From positions 124,001 to 188,000 of the forward strand of contig CAJIZV010000004.1 of assembly GCA_905181935.1 (NCBI GenBank): a stretch of 64,000 nt of DNA. Direction: 5' to 3'. Positions 47,418 to 56,558 of the stretch are shown here, piece by piece (position 1 is the stretch's first letter; each line of letters begins with the position of its first letter). The translations under genes and the position numbers were made by a program. This stretch comes from an uncultured Amylibacter sp. Its GTDB lineage: Bacteria; Pseudomonadota; Alphaproteobacteria; Rhodobacterales; Rhodobacteraceae. A model generated the notes under the pieces. The model ran no database searches, had not been told where the DNA came from, and saw only the letters and a program-made list of their open reading frames with translations.

Positions 47418-48458
47418 ATGTTCATCAAAACTCTTTCTCTATATGCTTTTACATCAATTGCTCTGTCTGCGGCTCCCGTTATGGCTGATCGTGACCAATT
47501 GAGGATAGTCGGCTCATCTACTGTATTTCCATTTTCAACAACAGTTGCTGAACGATTTGGTAAAAGTACAAAATTCAAAACGCCGATTGTTGAATCAACA
47601 GGTTCAGGTGGTGGGTTAAAACTTTTTTGCTCCGGTGTTGGTGTAAACCACCCAGATATTGCAAACGCATCTCGCCGCATAAAAGCTTCTGAAGTTGTGA
47701 AATGCGCTTCTAATGGAGTTACGGATATAATTGAAGCTAAGATCGGTTACGATGGAATTGTTTTTGCAAATTCAAAAGAATCTCAATTATTTGATATAAC
47801 CTTATCTGAAATATTTATGGCTCTTGCAAAAAATGTACCCACATCCAAAAATGGCGATACTATAACGAATCCTTACACAACTTGGGACGAAATAAACCCA
47901 TCTTTCCCGGCTGTAAAAATTGAAGTAATGGGTCCACCACCAACTTCAGGAACACGCGACGCATTCGTTGAACTTGCTATGGAAGGTGGGTGTAAGTCCG
48001 TCGGTTGGATAAAAGAATTAAAAAAAATAAATAAAGATGAATATAAAGCATTGTGCCACACAATTCGTGAAGATGGGGCATATGTTGAAGCTGGTGAAAA
48101 CGACAACTTGATTGTTCAAAAGTTAAAGGCAAATCCATCAGCATTTGGAATCTTTGGCTATTCATTTTTAGAGCAGAATTCTGATGCGGTCCAAGGTTCT
48201 AAAATAAATGGCATTGATCCAGAATTTGAAGCCATTGCCACAGGAGATTACCCTGTAGCACGCTCACTGTATTTTTATGTTAAAAAAGCACATGTTGGAG
48301 TTGTACCAGGCATCTCTGAGTTTTTGGCCGAATTTACTTCAGAAAATTCTTGGGGCGAAGATGGTTACTTGGCGGACAAAGGGTTAATTCCAATGCCTGA
48401 CCAAGAACGTAGTGATTGGGCTACGAGCATAACTAGTTTATCTAGCCTTAAGATGTAA
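47418..48458 (+). CDS. pstS: Phosphate ABC transporter substrate-binding protein PstS
   Basis: A 346-residue periplasmic protein with a signal peptide (residues 1-22, ends PVMA) and the PstS pattern: IVGSSTVFPFSTTVAERFG, ESTGSGGGLKLFCSG, DIANASRRIK, and the phosphate-contacting GPPPTSGTRDAFVEL. It belongs to the longer class of PstS seen in Alphaproteobacteria. AGGA lies seven bases before the ATG. A PHO box is upstream and a strong terminator directly downstream, so pstS is expressed on its own, at a higher level than pstCAB. Confidence 0.93.
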   Translation: MFIKTLSLYAFTSIALSAAPVMADRDQLRIVGSSTVFPFSTTVAERFGKSTKFKTPIVESTGSGGGLKLFCSGVGVNHPDIANASRRIKASEVVKCASNGVTDIIEAKIGYDGIVFANSKESQLFDITLSEIFMALAKNVPTSKNGDTITNPYTTWDEINPSFPAVKIEVMGPPPTSGTRDAFVELAMEGGCKSVGWIKELKKINKDEYKALCHTIREDGAYVEAGENDNLIVQKLKANPSAFGIFGYSFLEQNSDAVQGSKINGIDPEFEAIATGDYPVARSLYFYVKKAHVGVVPGISEFLAEFTSENSWGEDGYLADKGLIPMPDQERSDWATSITSLSSLKM

Positions 48459-48476
48459 TATTTTCGAAATCTTCAG

Positions 48477-48505
48477 AAGAAGGGAGCTTTTGCTCCCTTC
48501 TTTAT
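48477..48505 (+). terminator. Terminator or attenuator between pstS and pstC
   Basis: A perfect 9-bp stem, GAAGGGAGC (48479-48487) and GCTCCCTTC (48492-48500), with a TTTT loop and a following TTTATT. It should stop or reduce transcription from the pstS promoter before pstC. Confidence 0.85.
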
Positions 48506-48530
48506 TAATATTAATTGTGGGCTCCAAGTA

Positions 48531-48574
48531 TTTACAAAACTGTTACAGTATTTTTACTTAACTGTTACATTTTA
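48531..48574 (+). promoter_or_regulatory. Double PHO box upstream of pstC
   Basis: Four consecutive 11-base units occur: TTTACAAAACT, GTTACAGTATT, TTTACTTAACT and GTTACATTTTA. The TTAC core recurs with exact 11-base phase, so two PhoB dimers could bind side by side. This gives pstCAB-phoU-phoB its own phosphate-starvation promoter after the pstS terminator. The last unit ends six bases before the ATG at 48581. Confidence 0.75.
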
Positions 48575-48580
48575 AAACTA

Positions 48581-49603
48581 ATGATTGCTCAATTATTAGA
48601 ATCGAACGAGCAATTTGATGTGGATTCCCCAAATATGCCTAATGAAGCTGTAACCCTGTCTAAGCCATTCAATATTACGACTAGAAATAGTTCTAATATT
48701 GGAGAATACGCCATCAAATTCATTATGGTTGCTTGCTCAATGGTAGCGATTGCTGTGACTGTAGGGATTGTCTTTTCACTGTTTTTTGAATCAATAAGTT
48801 TTTTTCAAAGAGTTTCTATAAGTGAATTTTTATTTGGTACAAAGTGGAGCCCTCAGACAGCCTTGCGTGCAGACCAAGTGGCTGCTGAAGGCAGTTTTGG
48901 CGCAGTGCCATTAATTACTGGCACTCTATTGATATCGTTTATTGCAATGTGTGTCGCTACACCCTTAGGTTTATTTTCAGCAATCTACTTATCAGAGTAT
49001 GCAAGTCGTAGAGCTCGTAATGTTATAAAGCCTTTATTGGAAATTTTAGCAGGTATCCCAACAGTAGTTTATGGTTTTTTTGCTGCTTTAACAGTTGCGC
49101 CAATGTTGCGCTCAACTGGAGAAAACATTGGCTTAAACGTCTCTTCAGAAAGTGCATTAGCTGCAGGTTTAGTAATGGGGATTATGATTATTCCACTTAT
49201 TTCATCACTTTCAGATGACGTTATAAATGCAGTGCCCCAATCGTTGCGTGATGCATCTTTAGGTCTAGGTTCAACAAATAGTGAAACTATTAGAAAAGTA
49301 GTTTTACCAGCCGCAATTCCAGGGATATCAGGAAGTCTTTTATTAGGCGCTTCACGTGCCATTGGGGAAACTATGATTGTAGTTATGGCGGCTGGGTTGG
49401 CTGCTAACCTAACGGCAAACCCTCTAGAAGCTGTTACAACCATTACTGCACAAATTGTAGCACTTCTAACTGGGGATCAAGAATTTGACAGTGCAAAAAC
49501 CTTATCCGCGTTTGCACTGGGTTTATTGTTATTCATTGTCACCTTGATCCTAAACATGATCTCCTTAAAAATTGTAAATAAATATCGAGAGCAATATGAC
49601 TAA
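48581..49603 (+). CDS. pstC: Phosphate ABC transporter permease PstC
   Basis: A permease of about 340 residues with six helices and the EAA loop DASLGLGSTNSETIRKVVLPAAIPG; the segment GAVPLITGTLLISFIAMCVATPLGL opens the core. The frame is open back to a TTG at 48515, but this would run through the PHO boxes. I take the ATG at 48581; the next ATG at 48635 (MPNEAVTL) is also possible, because a PHO-box promoter would probably start transcription at or after 48581. It overlaps pstA by eight bases. Confidence 0.9.
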   Translation: MIAQLLESNEQFDVDSPNMPNEAVTLSKPFNITTRNSSNIGEYAIKFIMVACSMVAIAVTVGIVFSLFFESISFFQRVSISEFLFGTKWSPQTALRADQVAAEGSFGAVPLITGTLLISFIAMCVATPLGLFSAIYLSEYASRRARNVIKPLLEILAGIPTVVYGFFAALTVAPMLRSTGENIGLNVSSESALAAGLVMGIMIIPLISSLSDDVINAVPQSLRDASLGLGSTNSETIRKVVLPAAIPGISGSLLLGASRAIGETMIVVMAAGLAANLTANPLEAVTTITAQIVALLTGDQEFDSAKTLSAFALGLLLFIVTLILNMISLKIVNKYREQYD

Positions 49604-50855
49604 CATGTTTACAAATACATCATTATTACGCAAATCACGCGCTGCCGCTGAGTTACGCTTTCGCTGGTTTGGACGCATAGCAATTGGCATATCCTTAGCA
49701 TTTCTCTTCATTATGGTTGGATCAATAATAAATAAAGGAAAAAGCGTTCTAATTAGCTCTGATATAGCCATTATTATTGATTTGGGTCCAAATCAAGTTG
49801 ATCCAAATAACATCAATCAAACAGGCTTCGACGCATTAATAAAAAGATCACTAAGAGCAACATTTCCTGAAATAACTTCTCGCAGTGACAAAAAGAAATT
49901 ATACGGATTGCTTAGTGCTGATATGGGTTTTGAATTGCAGAAACAAATAATTGCAAACCCTAATCTTTTGGGAATTTCACAAAAGCTTTGGTTTACAGCA
50001 TCAGATGACGTTGATTTATTACTTAAGGGATCAGTTGATCTTACCACGCAAGAAGGTGATCGCCGTATTAGTAATCTTGAGATTAACTGGATAGCTAAGT
50101 TAAAAAAATCTGGAAATACACGCAGTCATTTTAATAAAAAATTCTTTATGAATGGTGACTCGCGCGAACCAGAGCTAGCTGGAATATTAAGTGCACTTGT
50201 TGGATCTATTCTTACGTTGTCTGTATGTTTTTTTGTATCTTTTCCAATAGCTATCCTTGCAGCAATATATCTTGAAGAATTCGCACCAAAAAATAAGATC
50301 TCTAGCTTTATAGAAGTTAATATAAATAATTTAGCTGCAGTTCCTTCAATTGTTTTTGGCCTGCTGGGCTTAGCACTACTTCTTAACGTTTTTGGTCTAC
50401 CACGATCAACACCCTTAGTTGGTGGGTTAGTATTGTCTTTGATGACGCTACCTACAATTATTATTGCTGCTCGGGCATCTTTACGTTCTGTACCTCCGTC
50501 TATTCGAGAAGCTGCTTTGGGGATGGGAGCAAGCCCAATCCAAGCAACTTTTCATCATGTCGTACCTCTTGCTCTCCCAGGTATTTTAACCGGAACAATT
50601 GTTGGTATGGCACAGGCATTGGGTGAAACAGCTCCATTGCTTATGATTGGTATGGTAGCATTCATAGCAGATGTACCATCATCTATCATTGAGCCTGCAA
50701 CAGCATTACCTGTACAAATCTTTTTATGGGCTGATGCATCTGAGCGCGCATTTTTAGAAAAAACATCTGCAGCAATAATGGTTCTGTTAGTTTTCTTAAT
50801 TTTGATGAATTTGCTTGCTATTTTATTGCGTAAAAAATTCGAGAAAAGATTTTAA
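49596..50855 (+). CDS. pstA: Phosphate ABC transporter permease PstA
   Basis: A 419-residue permease, longer than the classical 290-residue PstA. The first helix (about residues 28-45) is followed by a periplasmic domain of about 150 residues (45-195, including [19 protein letters not shown]) and then the BPD transport core with EAA loop [27 protein letters not shown] recall long PstA variants with this insert in other Alphaproteobacteria. It overlaps pstC by eight bases, and pstB starts two bases after its stop. Confidence 0.92.
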   Translation: MTNMFTNTSLLRKSRAAAELRFRWFGRIAIGISLAFLFIMVGSIINKGKSVLISSDIAIIIDLGPNQVDPNNINQTGFDALIKRSLRATFPEITSRSDKKKLYGLLSADMGFELQKQIIANPNLLGISQKLWFTASDDVDLLLKGSVDLTTQEGDRRISNLEINWIAKLKKSGNTRSHFNKKFFMNGDSREPELAGILSALVGSILTLSVCFFVSFPIAILAAIYLEEFAPKNKISSFIEVNINNLAAVPSIVFGLLGLALLLNVFGLPRSTPLVGGLVLSLMTLPTIIIAARASLRSVPPSIREAALGMGASPIQATFHHVVPLALPGILTGTIVGMAQALGETAPLLMIGMVAFIADVPSSIIEPATALPVQIFLWADASERAFLEKTSAAIMVLLVFLILMNLLAILLRKKFEKRF

Positions 50856-50856
50856 A

Positions 50857-51660
50857 ATGGAAATAAAAACTGATGCTATTAATTCATTAAAGCTTAATAA
50901 AAATACACCAATCATTCAGGCAAAAAATGTAGACGTATTTTACGGTTATAAACAAGCTTTAGATAACATTTCGTTAGATATCCCTGAAAATAAGGTGACA
51001 TCATTAATTGGGCCATCAGGATGTGGTAAATCTACCTTTTTAAGATGCATCAATAGAATGAATGATCTGGTTTCTATTTGCCGTGTTACTGGTGAAATCA
51101 AGATCTTTAATCAAGATATCTATGCTCAAGAGGTAGATGTTGTCGCCTTGCGAGCAAATGTAGGAATGGTTTTCCAAAAGCCTAACCCATTTCCTAAATC
51201 AATCTATGAAAACGTGGCTTATGGCCCTAAAATCCACAGATTAAGCTCTAATAAATCTGATATGGATGAATTGGTCGAATGGTCACTGCGCAAAGCGGGC
51301 CTTTGGGAAGAAGTGAAGGATCGTTTAAACGAAGTCGCGACGGGCTTGTCAGGCGGCCAACAACAGCGATTGTGCATAGCAAGAGCAATTGCAGTAAAGC
51401 CCCGAGTTATATTAATGGATGAGCCTTGTTCAGCTTTAGATCCTATCGCAACAGCAATTATTGAAGAATTGATTGATGAACTTAGAAATAATTTTAGTAT
51501 CATAATTGTAACGCACTCTATGCAACAGGCTGCACGTGTATCACAACGTACAGCTTTTTTTCATATGGGCAATCTTGTCGAAAGTGGAAAAACAAAAAAT
51601 ATATTCACATCACCAAAAGATGAGCGCACTCAAAATTATATCACCGGCCGGATTGGATAG
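50857..51660 (+). CDS. pstB: Phosphate ABC transporter ATP-binding protein PstB
   Basis: A 267-residue ATPase with [16 protein letters not shown], Walker [10 protein letters not shown], the PstB-specific [12 protein letters not shown]-loop [19 protein letters not shown], signature LSGGQQQRL, Walker [12 protein letters not shown] and switch HSMQQA. I chose the ATG at 50857, one base after the pstA stop; the frame extends to 50815 inside pstA, but the extension is not PstB-like. Confidence 0.95.
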   Translation: MEIKTDAINSLKLNKNTPIIQAKNVDVFYGYKQALDNISLDIPENKVTSLIGPSGCGKSTFLRCINRMNDLVSICRVTGEIKIFNQDIYAQEVDVVALRANVGMVFQKPNPFPKSIYENVAYGPKIHRLSSNKSDMDELVEWSLRKAGLWEEVKDRLNEVATGLSGGQQQRLCIARAIAVKPRVILMDEPCSALDPIATAIIEELIDELRNNFSIIIVTHSMQQAARVSQRTAFFHMGNLVESGKTKNIFTSPKDERTQNYITGRIG

Positions 51661-51675
51661 GATAGGATATTGCAG

Positions 51676-52341
51676 ATGGATAATACACATATTGTAACGC
51701 GATTTGATAGTGAATTGAGTGAGATTGAAAACTTACTAATTCAAATGGCCGACTTAGTTTCTCAACAAATTAAAGATAGTGCAAAAGCATTGCAAACTGG
51801 CGATGACAAATTGGCTAAATTAGTCAGTAAAGGTGATAGCAAAATCAATAGATTAGAAGAAAAAATTGATGAAAAAGCAATTCGTTTAATCGCGTTACGC
51901 CAACCTATGGCAGAAGATCTGCGCAGTGCAATCACAACTCTAAAAGTTTCAAATTGTTTAGAACGTATGGGTGATTATGCTAAAACTTTGTCATATAGGG
52001 CAAGAAAAATTGATGATTTTTCTCCCATGAAGCCAGTTTTGCGAAGCATCGTTGAAATGTCAGAAAAAATTTCTGACATGTTAGGCACAGTAATGGAAGC
52101 TTATGTTAATAGAGACTTAAGCAAGGCAACAAAGGCAAGGGAATCTGATCAAGAAATTAATGATAAAACAGACGCATTATTTCGTGAATTATTAACATAT
52201 ATGATGGAAAACCCTCGTAATATAGAACCTTGCACTCACTTATTATTTATCTCAAAAAACTTAGAGCGTTCAGGTGATCAAATCACTAATATTGCTGAAC
52301 AAGTACACTACTTAGTCACTGGTGAATTATTGGAAGAATAA
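51676..52341 (+). CDS. phoU: Phosphate signalling regulator PhoU
   Basis: A 221-residue all-helical protein with two PhoU repeats: the motif GDSKINRLEEKIDEKAIRLIALRQPMAEDLR lies in the first, and HLLFISKNLERSGDQITNIAE in the second. PhoU connects Pst transport state to PhoR and dampens uptake. I chose the ATG at 51676, with AGGA eight bases upstream, over the TTG two codons earlier. phoB follows two bases downstream. Confidence 0.94.
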   Translation: MDNTHIVTRFDSELSEIENLLIQMADLVSQQIKDSAKALQTGDDKLAKLVSKGDSKINRLEEKIDEKAIRLIALRQPMAEDLRSAITTLKVSNCLERMGDYAKTLSYRARKIDDFSPMKPVLRSIVEMSEKISDMLGTVMEAYVNRDLSKATKARESDQEINDKTDALFRELLTYMMENPRNIEPCTHLLFISKNLERSGDQITNIAEQVHYLVTGELLEE

Positions 52342-52343
52342 TT

Positions 52344-53042
52344 ATGATAAATACTTTACCAAACATTCTAATTGTTGAAGATGAACCATCCCAGCTCGAA
52401 TTATTATCTTATAATCTAGATGCTGAAGGTTATAATGTTTTTCGTGCTGAAACTGGAGAAGAAGCTTTATTACTTTTAAAAGAGTATCATATCGACATAG
52501 TTATTTTAGACTGGATGTTACCTGATGTCTCTGGTTTAGAAGTATGCCGCCAAATTCGCCACAACAAAGATACTGCAAATCTACCTATCATAATGTTAAC
52601 TGCACGTGGAGAGGAAGATGATAAGGTACGGGGGTTAAATATAGGTGCTAACGATTTTGTTGTAAAACCATATTCCATTAAAGAATTAATAGCTCGAATT
52701 AGAACAAATCTACGCGCAAGACATGGCCTAGAGACGCCCGAGCTTTTAACCTATGCAAATATAAAAATTGATACGGCACGTCACTCTGTAACACTTAACG
52801 GAGTTAAAATTTCACTTGGTCCAATTGAATATAAATTATTATGTGTTCTTATACTTTCTCCAGCCTATGTATTTTCGCGCCAAAAATTATTGGAACGTGT
52901 TTGGGGAAATAATATTGACATAGAAACAAGAACTGTAGACGTTCATATAGGCCGTTTAAGAAAAAACTTACGTGATGCATCTAATATAGAAATGATTAGG
53001 ACAGTACGGGGTTTTGGATATTCATTAGATTTTAAATTTTAA
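52344..53042 (+). CDS. phoB: Phosphate regulon response regulator PhoB
   Basis: A 232-residue OmpR-family regulator. The receiver domain has the acidic pocket Glu12-Asp13, phospho-acceptor Asp56 in VILDWMLPD, and the conserved Lys in FVVKPYSI; the C-terminal winged helix (about 130-230) contains SRQKLLERVWGNNIDIETRTVDVHIGRLRK. It presumably binds the PHO boxes at 47313 and 48531. Its usual sensor kinase PhoR is not encoded in this cluster. Confidence 0.94.
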   Translation: MINTLPNILIVEDEPSQLELLSYNLDAEGYNVFRAETGEEALLLLKEYHIDIVILDWMLPDVSGLEVCRQIRHNKDTANLPIIMLTARGEEDDKVRGLNIGANDFVVKPYSIKELIARIRTNLRARHGLETPELLTYANIKIDTARHSVTLNGVKISLGPIEYKLLCVLILSPAYVFSRQKLLERVWGNNIDIETRTVDVHIGRLRKNLRDASNIEMIRTVRGFGYSLDFKF

Positions 53043-53223
53043 AGCTATACAATATTTCAATGAGCCTATTTTTCATCTAGGGTAGTCTTTTCAATTAAAC
53101 ATATTAGAGAATCTGAGTTACCTCAGAATATATGCTTATTAAATTTAATAGGTATTCTTTTGATTAAAGATACTACCTGCATTAGAAAATATCGTTTAAA
53201 ATATGTTAGCTAATCATTGAATA

Positions 53224-54162
53224 TTATAGAGTTTCAATTTCAGATCGAACACCACAACCTAAAAGGCCTGCAGCATCGTCAGTAATCAAATTAATAGGAA
53301 ACTCATCTAAGCTTTTTAAAAAGTGTGGATTTTTAATAAAAGATTTTTCAAATTCTGCACTCATTCCAGCTTCAAAAATACCTCGCGATACACTTCCAGC
53401 AAAATAAATTCCACCAACTGGTAAGTATTGTACAGCTAGTTCTCTAGTCATCAAACCCAATAACTTTGAAAACAACTCAAGTGTTTGAGTGGCTATTTGA
53501 TTACTTCCGTTTAAATGCTCTTCAGCAACAATCTCACCAGTTTTTGCCTGGCCTCCAGACATTGCTTTGTATAGTTTCCCCAATCCTTTGCCAGAAAATA
53601 AGTCTTCTACAGTATCAAATCCAGCAGCATTAATCTCACTATCTAAAGAATATTTTACAGTATTGGGGAGAGATGAATGTCCTAATTCTACTTGTAAACA
53701 AACAGGATTTCCAACTCTATCAGAAACCACAGGGCAAACGTTAAAGCCAGTTCCTAGTCCAACAACCAAATATTGCCCGTTATGTTCATTAACCGTATTA
53801 GGGCCAGCTATATGACTAATGCCATGATTTGGTAATTTTTCCAAACAGTATCCAAGCGAAGTTAAGTCGTTTATTAAGGTAACTATTTTACATGATGTTG
53901 ATTTTTTCAAATCAGAAATTGTAATTTCCCAATCAAGGTTTGTGAACGAACCGCGGCCCGCAACAATCGGACCCGCCAAAGCTATTACACAAGAAGATAT
54001 TTTTTGTTTTTCATTATCTATAAAATATTGCTCAATAACTTGATAAAAAGATTCAAAATTAGCATTTAAAAAATTTCGTATAGTATTCTGATTTAATACA
54101 CCATTTTGAACCAAACCCAATCTTGATTGAGTGCCACCAACGTCCGCAACTAAAGTTATCAT
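53224..54162 (-). CDS. glk: Glucokinase
   Basis: A 312-residue ATP-dependent glucose kinase of the proteobacterial Glk type. The phosphate-binding ADVGGTQSRLGLV is at residues 6-18; the sugar-binding part includes FTNLDWEI and LINDLTSLGY with the catalytic Asp; VGLGTGFNVCPVV and the QVELGH segment complete the site. It is a stand-alone gene. Upstream sequence is AT-rich with no clear ribosome site. Confidence 0.9.
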   Translation of the reverse strand: MITLVADVGGTQSRLGLVQNGVLNQNTIRNFLNANFESFYQVIEQYFIDNEKQKISSCVIALAGPIVAGRGSFTNLDWEITISDLKKSTSCKIVTLINDLTSLGYCLEKLPNHGISHIAGPNTVNEHNGQYLVVGLGTGFNVCPVVSDRVGNPVCLQVELGHSSLPNTVKYSLDSEINAAGFDTVEDLFSGKGLGKLYKAMSGGQAKTGEIVAEEHLNGSNQIATQTLELFSKLLGLMTRELAVQYLPVGGIYFAGSVSRGIFEAGMSAEFEKSFIKNPHFLKSLDEFPINLITDDAAGLLGCGVRSEIETL

Positions 54163-54456
54163 TTTCGAATTCCCATTTCTTGGATCCCTAATTTAACGAA
54201 ACCCAGTTCCTGGATTGAAGTAAAAAATCATAACTAATTTAAAAGCAAATTCAAGAGATTTTCCTAATTTAACCTTAGTTTATCCATATGAACACATAAT
54301 TATTTTATTTTTATTTAGCTTTGTTATGAACTATTTATCAGCAGTATAATATTAAGTATCATTTTTAATAAAAAATATGTTTTGACACTTTATTTCAGAT
54401 AGATATTTAAGCTTAATATTTTAGTAAATCAAAATATTTTTGATAGTCAAATTAAA
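54163..54456. other. AT-rich spacer between glk and the BMP operon end
   Basis: This stretch should hold the glk promoter (reading left) but shows no ORF, tRNA, repeat or strong promoter. The BMP terminator borders it on the right. Confidence 0.4.
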
Positions 54457-54488
54457 CAAAAAAGGCTCACCATTAAAATGATGAGCCT
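54457..54488 (-). terminator. Rho-independent terminator of the nucleoside ABC operon
   Basis: On the minus strand AGGCTCATCA and TGGTGAGCCT form a stem of about 10 bp around a short TTTTAA loop, followed by TTTTTTG. It lies 24 bases after the BMP gene. Confidence 0.85.
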
Positions 54489-54511
54489 AAAGTATTTATA
54501 GGTTATTAATT

Positions 54512-55585
54512 TTAGTTAGGCACTTCACCTTCAATACCCTCAACATAGAAGTTCATTCCAGCTAGAGTACCATCGTCAGCTGTTTCACCACTCGCCAACC
54601 ATGATGAACCATCTTGCTTATTCACTGGGCCTGTAAAGCTGTGTGTTGCTCCACTAATTAATGCCTCTTTCAAAGCTGTAGCAGATGCCTGAACATCAGC
54701 TGGAATGTCATTAGAAAAGTCGCCAATACCTACCATTCCTTCTTTAATACCATCCCATGTAGATGTTGATTCCCAAGTTCCATCCATTACTGCCTGTGTA
54801 CGAGCAATATAGTATGGTGCCCAATCATCAATAATAGAAGACAAGCGAGCTGTAGGTCCAAACTGTTTCATGTCAGACGCTTGCCCAAAAGCATACATAC
54901 CTTTTTCTTCAGCTATAGTCATAGCTGCAGGTGAATCTGTGTGTTGCATAATAATGTCTGCACCTTGCTCAATAAGAGCAGTTGCAGCATCAGCTTCTTT
55001 AGCTGGGTCAAACCAAGTATACGCCCAAACAATTTTTAATTTAACATCTGGATTCACTTTTTTGGCAGCAATATAAGCAGCATTAATTCCACGAATAACT
55101 TCAGGAATTGGGAATGATGCTATGTAACCGATTGTATTACTTTTAGTCATATGACCCGCAATATGTCCAATAACGGAACGTCCTTCATAAAAGCGTGCCG
55201 AATAAGTAGAAACATTATCAGCTTGCTTGTATCCTGTTGCATGTTCAAATTTTACATTAGGAAATTTCTTTGCTACGTTGATAGTAGGATCCATATACCC
55301 AAAAGACGTTGTGAAAATTAGATCTGCGCCATCCAGAGCCATTTGTGTCATCACACGCTCTGAATCTGCTCCTTCTGGAACTGACTCTACAAACATAGTC
55401 TCAACTTTATCACCAAACGCTTCTTCAACTGCCTTGCGGCCTTCATTGTGCTCGTATGACCAGCCGAAATCACCGACTGGACCAACATAAACAAAACCAA
55501 CCTTAGTTTTGTCTTCAGCTTGGGCCATTCCACCCAAACCAACGACCAGTGCAGCACCAGTCATAAGTGTTTTTAGCAGCTTCAT
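54512..55585 (-). CDS. BMP-family nucleoside-binding protein (PnrA-like)
   Basis: A 357-residue periplasmic binding protein. The signal peptide is MKLLKTLMTGAALVVGLGG, cleaved near MAQA (residue 23). The mature part shows GFVYVGPVGDFGWSYEHNEGRK, GADLIFTTSFGYMDPTI and GTLAGMNFYVEGIEG. BMP/PnrA proteins bind purine nucleosides or purine bases. Despite being the last gene of the operon it is followed by a strong terminator, and its ribosome site (AGGAGAGTAAA) is strong, in line with high expression. The gap of 49 bases from the permease may carry its own signal. Confidence 0.9.
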   Translation of the reverse strand: MKLLKTLMTGAALVVGLGGMAQAEDKTKVGFVYVGPVGDFGWSYEHNEGRKAVEEAFGDKVETMFVESVPEGADSERVMTQMALDGADLIFTTSFGYMDPTINVAKKFPNVKFEHATGYKQADNVSTYSARFYEGRSVIGHIAGHMTKSNTIGYIASFPIPEVIRGINAAYIAAKKVNPDVKLKIVWAYTWFDPAKEADAATALIEQGADIIMQHTDSPAAMTIAEEKGMYAFGQASDMKQFGPTARLSSIIDDWAPYYIARTQAVMDGTWESTSTWDGIKEGMVGIGDFSNDIPADVQASATALKEALISGATHSFTGPVNKQDGSSWLASGETADDGTLAGMNFYVEGIEGEVPN

Positions 55586-55634
55586 TTTACTCTCCTAATT
55601 GCGAGGCTCCCGTGCCTCTGTGAAATTGATGCCC

Positions 55635-56558
55635 CTACGAAGAGGCATGGAAAATCTTGCCTAAAGAGGCAGGTGCATTCAAAGATGCACGCCTTCGATC
55701 TGCTGACATAATAACAAGAACTACGATTGTCACAAGATACGGAGCCATAGAAAGATAAGAAACAGGCATATCAAATCCATTTGCTTGTAAATTAAGCTGT
55801 AAAATTGTGACCCCGCCAAACAAATAGGCACCCAATATAAGCCGCCAAGGCTTCCAACTGGCAAAAACTACAATTGCTAAGGCAATCCAGCCGGCTCCAG
55901 CTGTCATACCTTCAGTCCACTGGGGAACACGTACTAAAGATAAATATGCGCCACCCATGCCAGCGCAAGAGCCACCAAACATGATAGCTAAAATACGAAT
56001 TCGAATAACTTTATAACCTAAAGCATGGGCAGCTTCATGATTTTCACCCACTGCGCGTAAAATCAATCCTCCACGTGTAAATTTTAAAAATAACCAAACC
56101 ACTAGAACTAAAAATATACTAAAATAAACCATCATATCATGATTAAAAAAGATAGGGCCAACTACTGGTAATTCAGCCATTCCAAACCATTCCATCTTAG
56201 GAGAGCTTGGCGGTTTTATTCCTGAATAACCGTGCCCCAGCAAGGCGGATAATCCCAAACCAAACAAAGTCAAAGCCAACCCAGAGGCTACCTGATTAGC
56301 CAGCAAATATTGTGTCAAAACTGCAAATAATAGCGATAACGCAGCACCTGCAAGAGCCGCCACAATAAAGCCAATTAATGGGCTATCTGTATTTACTGCA
56401 GCAATAAATCCACAAATTGCGCCTATAATCATCATGCCTTCAACACCCAGATTTAAAACACCTGACTTTTCTACAATTAATTCACCTGTTGCAGCCAATA
56501 GAATTGGTGTTGCGGCAACAATTAGTGTGGCTAGTAGCGAAACAATTGAAATATCCAT
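55635..56558 (-). CDS. Nucleoside ABC transporter permease 2
   Basis: A 307-residue permease of the BPD_transp_2 (sugar/nucleoside) type with about nine helices. Family features are EKSGVLNLGVEGMMIIGA near the start, GHGYSGIKPPS, VGENHEAAHALGYKV (the coupling segment) and GMGGAYLSLVRVPQWTEGMTAGAGWIALAIV. Its start shares one base with the stop of the first permease gene. Together they form the membrane part of a BMP-dependent importer. Confidence 0.92.
   Translation of the reverse strand: MDISIVSLLATLIVAATPILLAATGELIVEKSGVLNLGVEGMMIIGAICGFIAAVNTDSPLIGFIVAALAGAALSLLFAVLTQYLLANQVASGLALTLFGLGLSALLGHGYSGIKPPSSPKMEWFGMAELPVVGPIFFNHDMMVYFSIFLVLVVWLFLKFTRGGLILRAVGENHEAAHALGYKVIRIRILAIMFGGSCAGMGGAYLSLVRVPQWTEGMTAGAGWIALAIVVFASWKPWRLILGAYLFGGVTILQLNLQANGFDMPVSYLSMAPYLVTIVVLVIMSADRRRASLNAPASLGKIFHASS

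Noticed and set aside
48515-48580. TTG-initiated extension of pstC
   Set aside because: It would translate through the four PHO-box units. The 22 added residues are not PstC-like.
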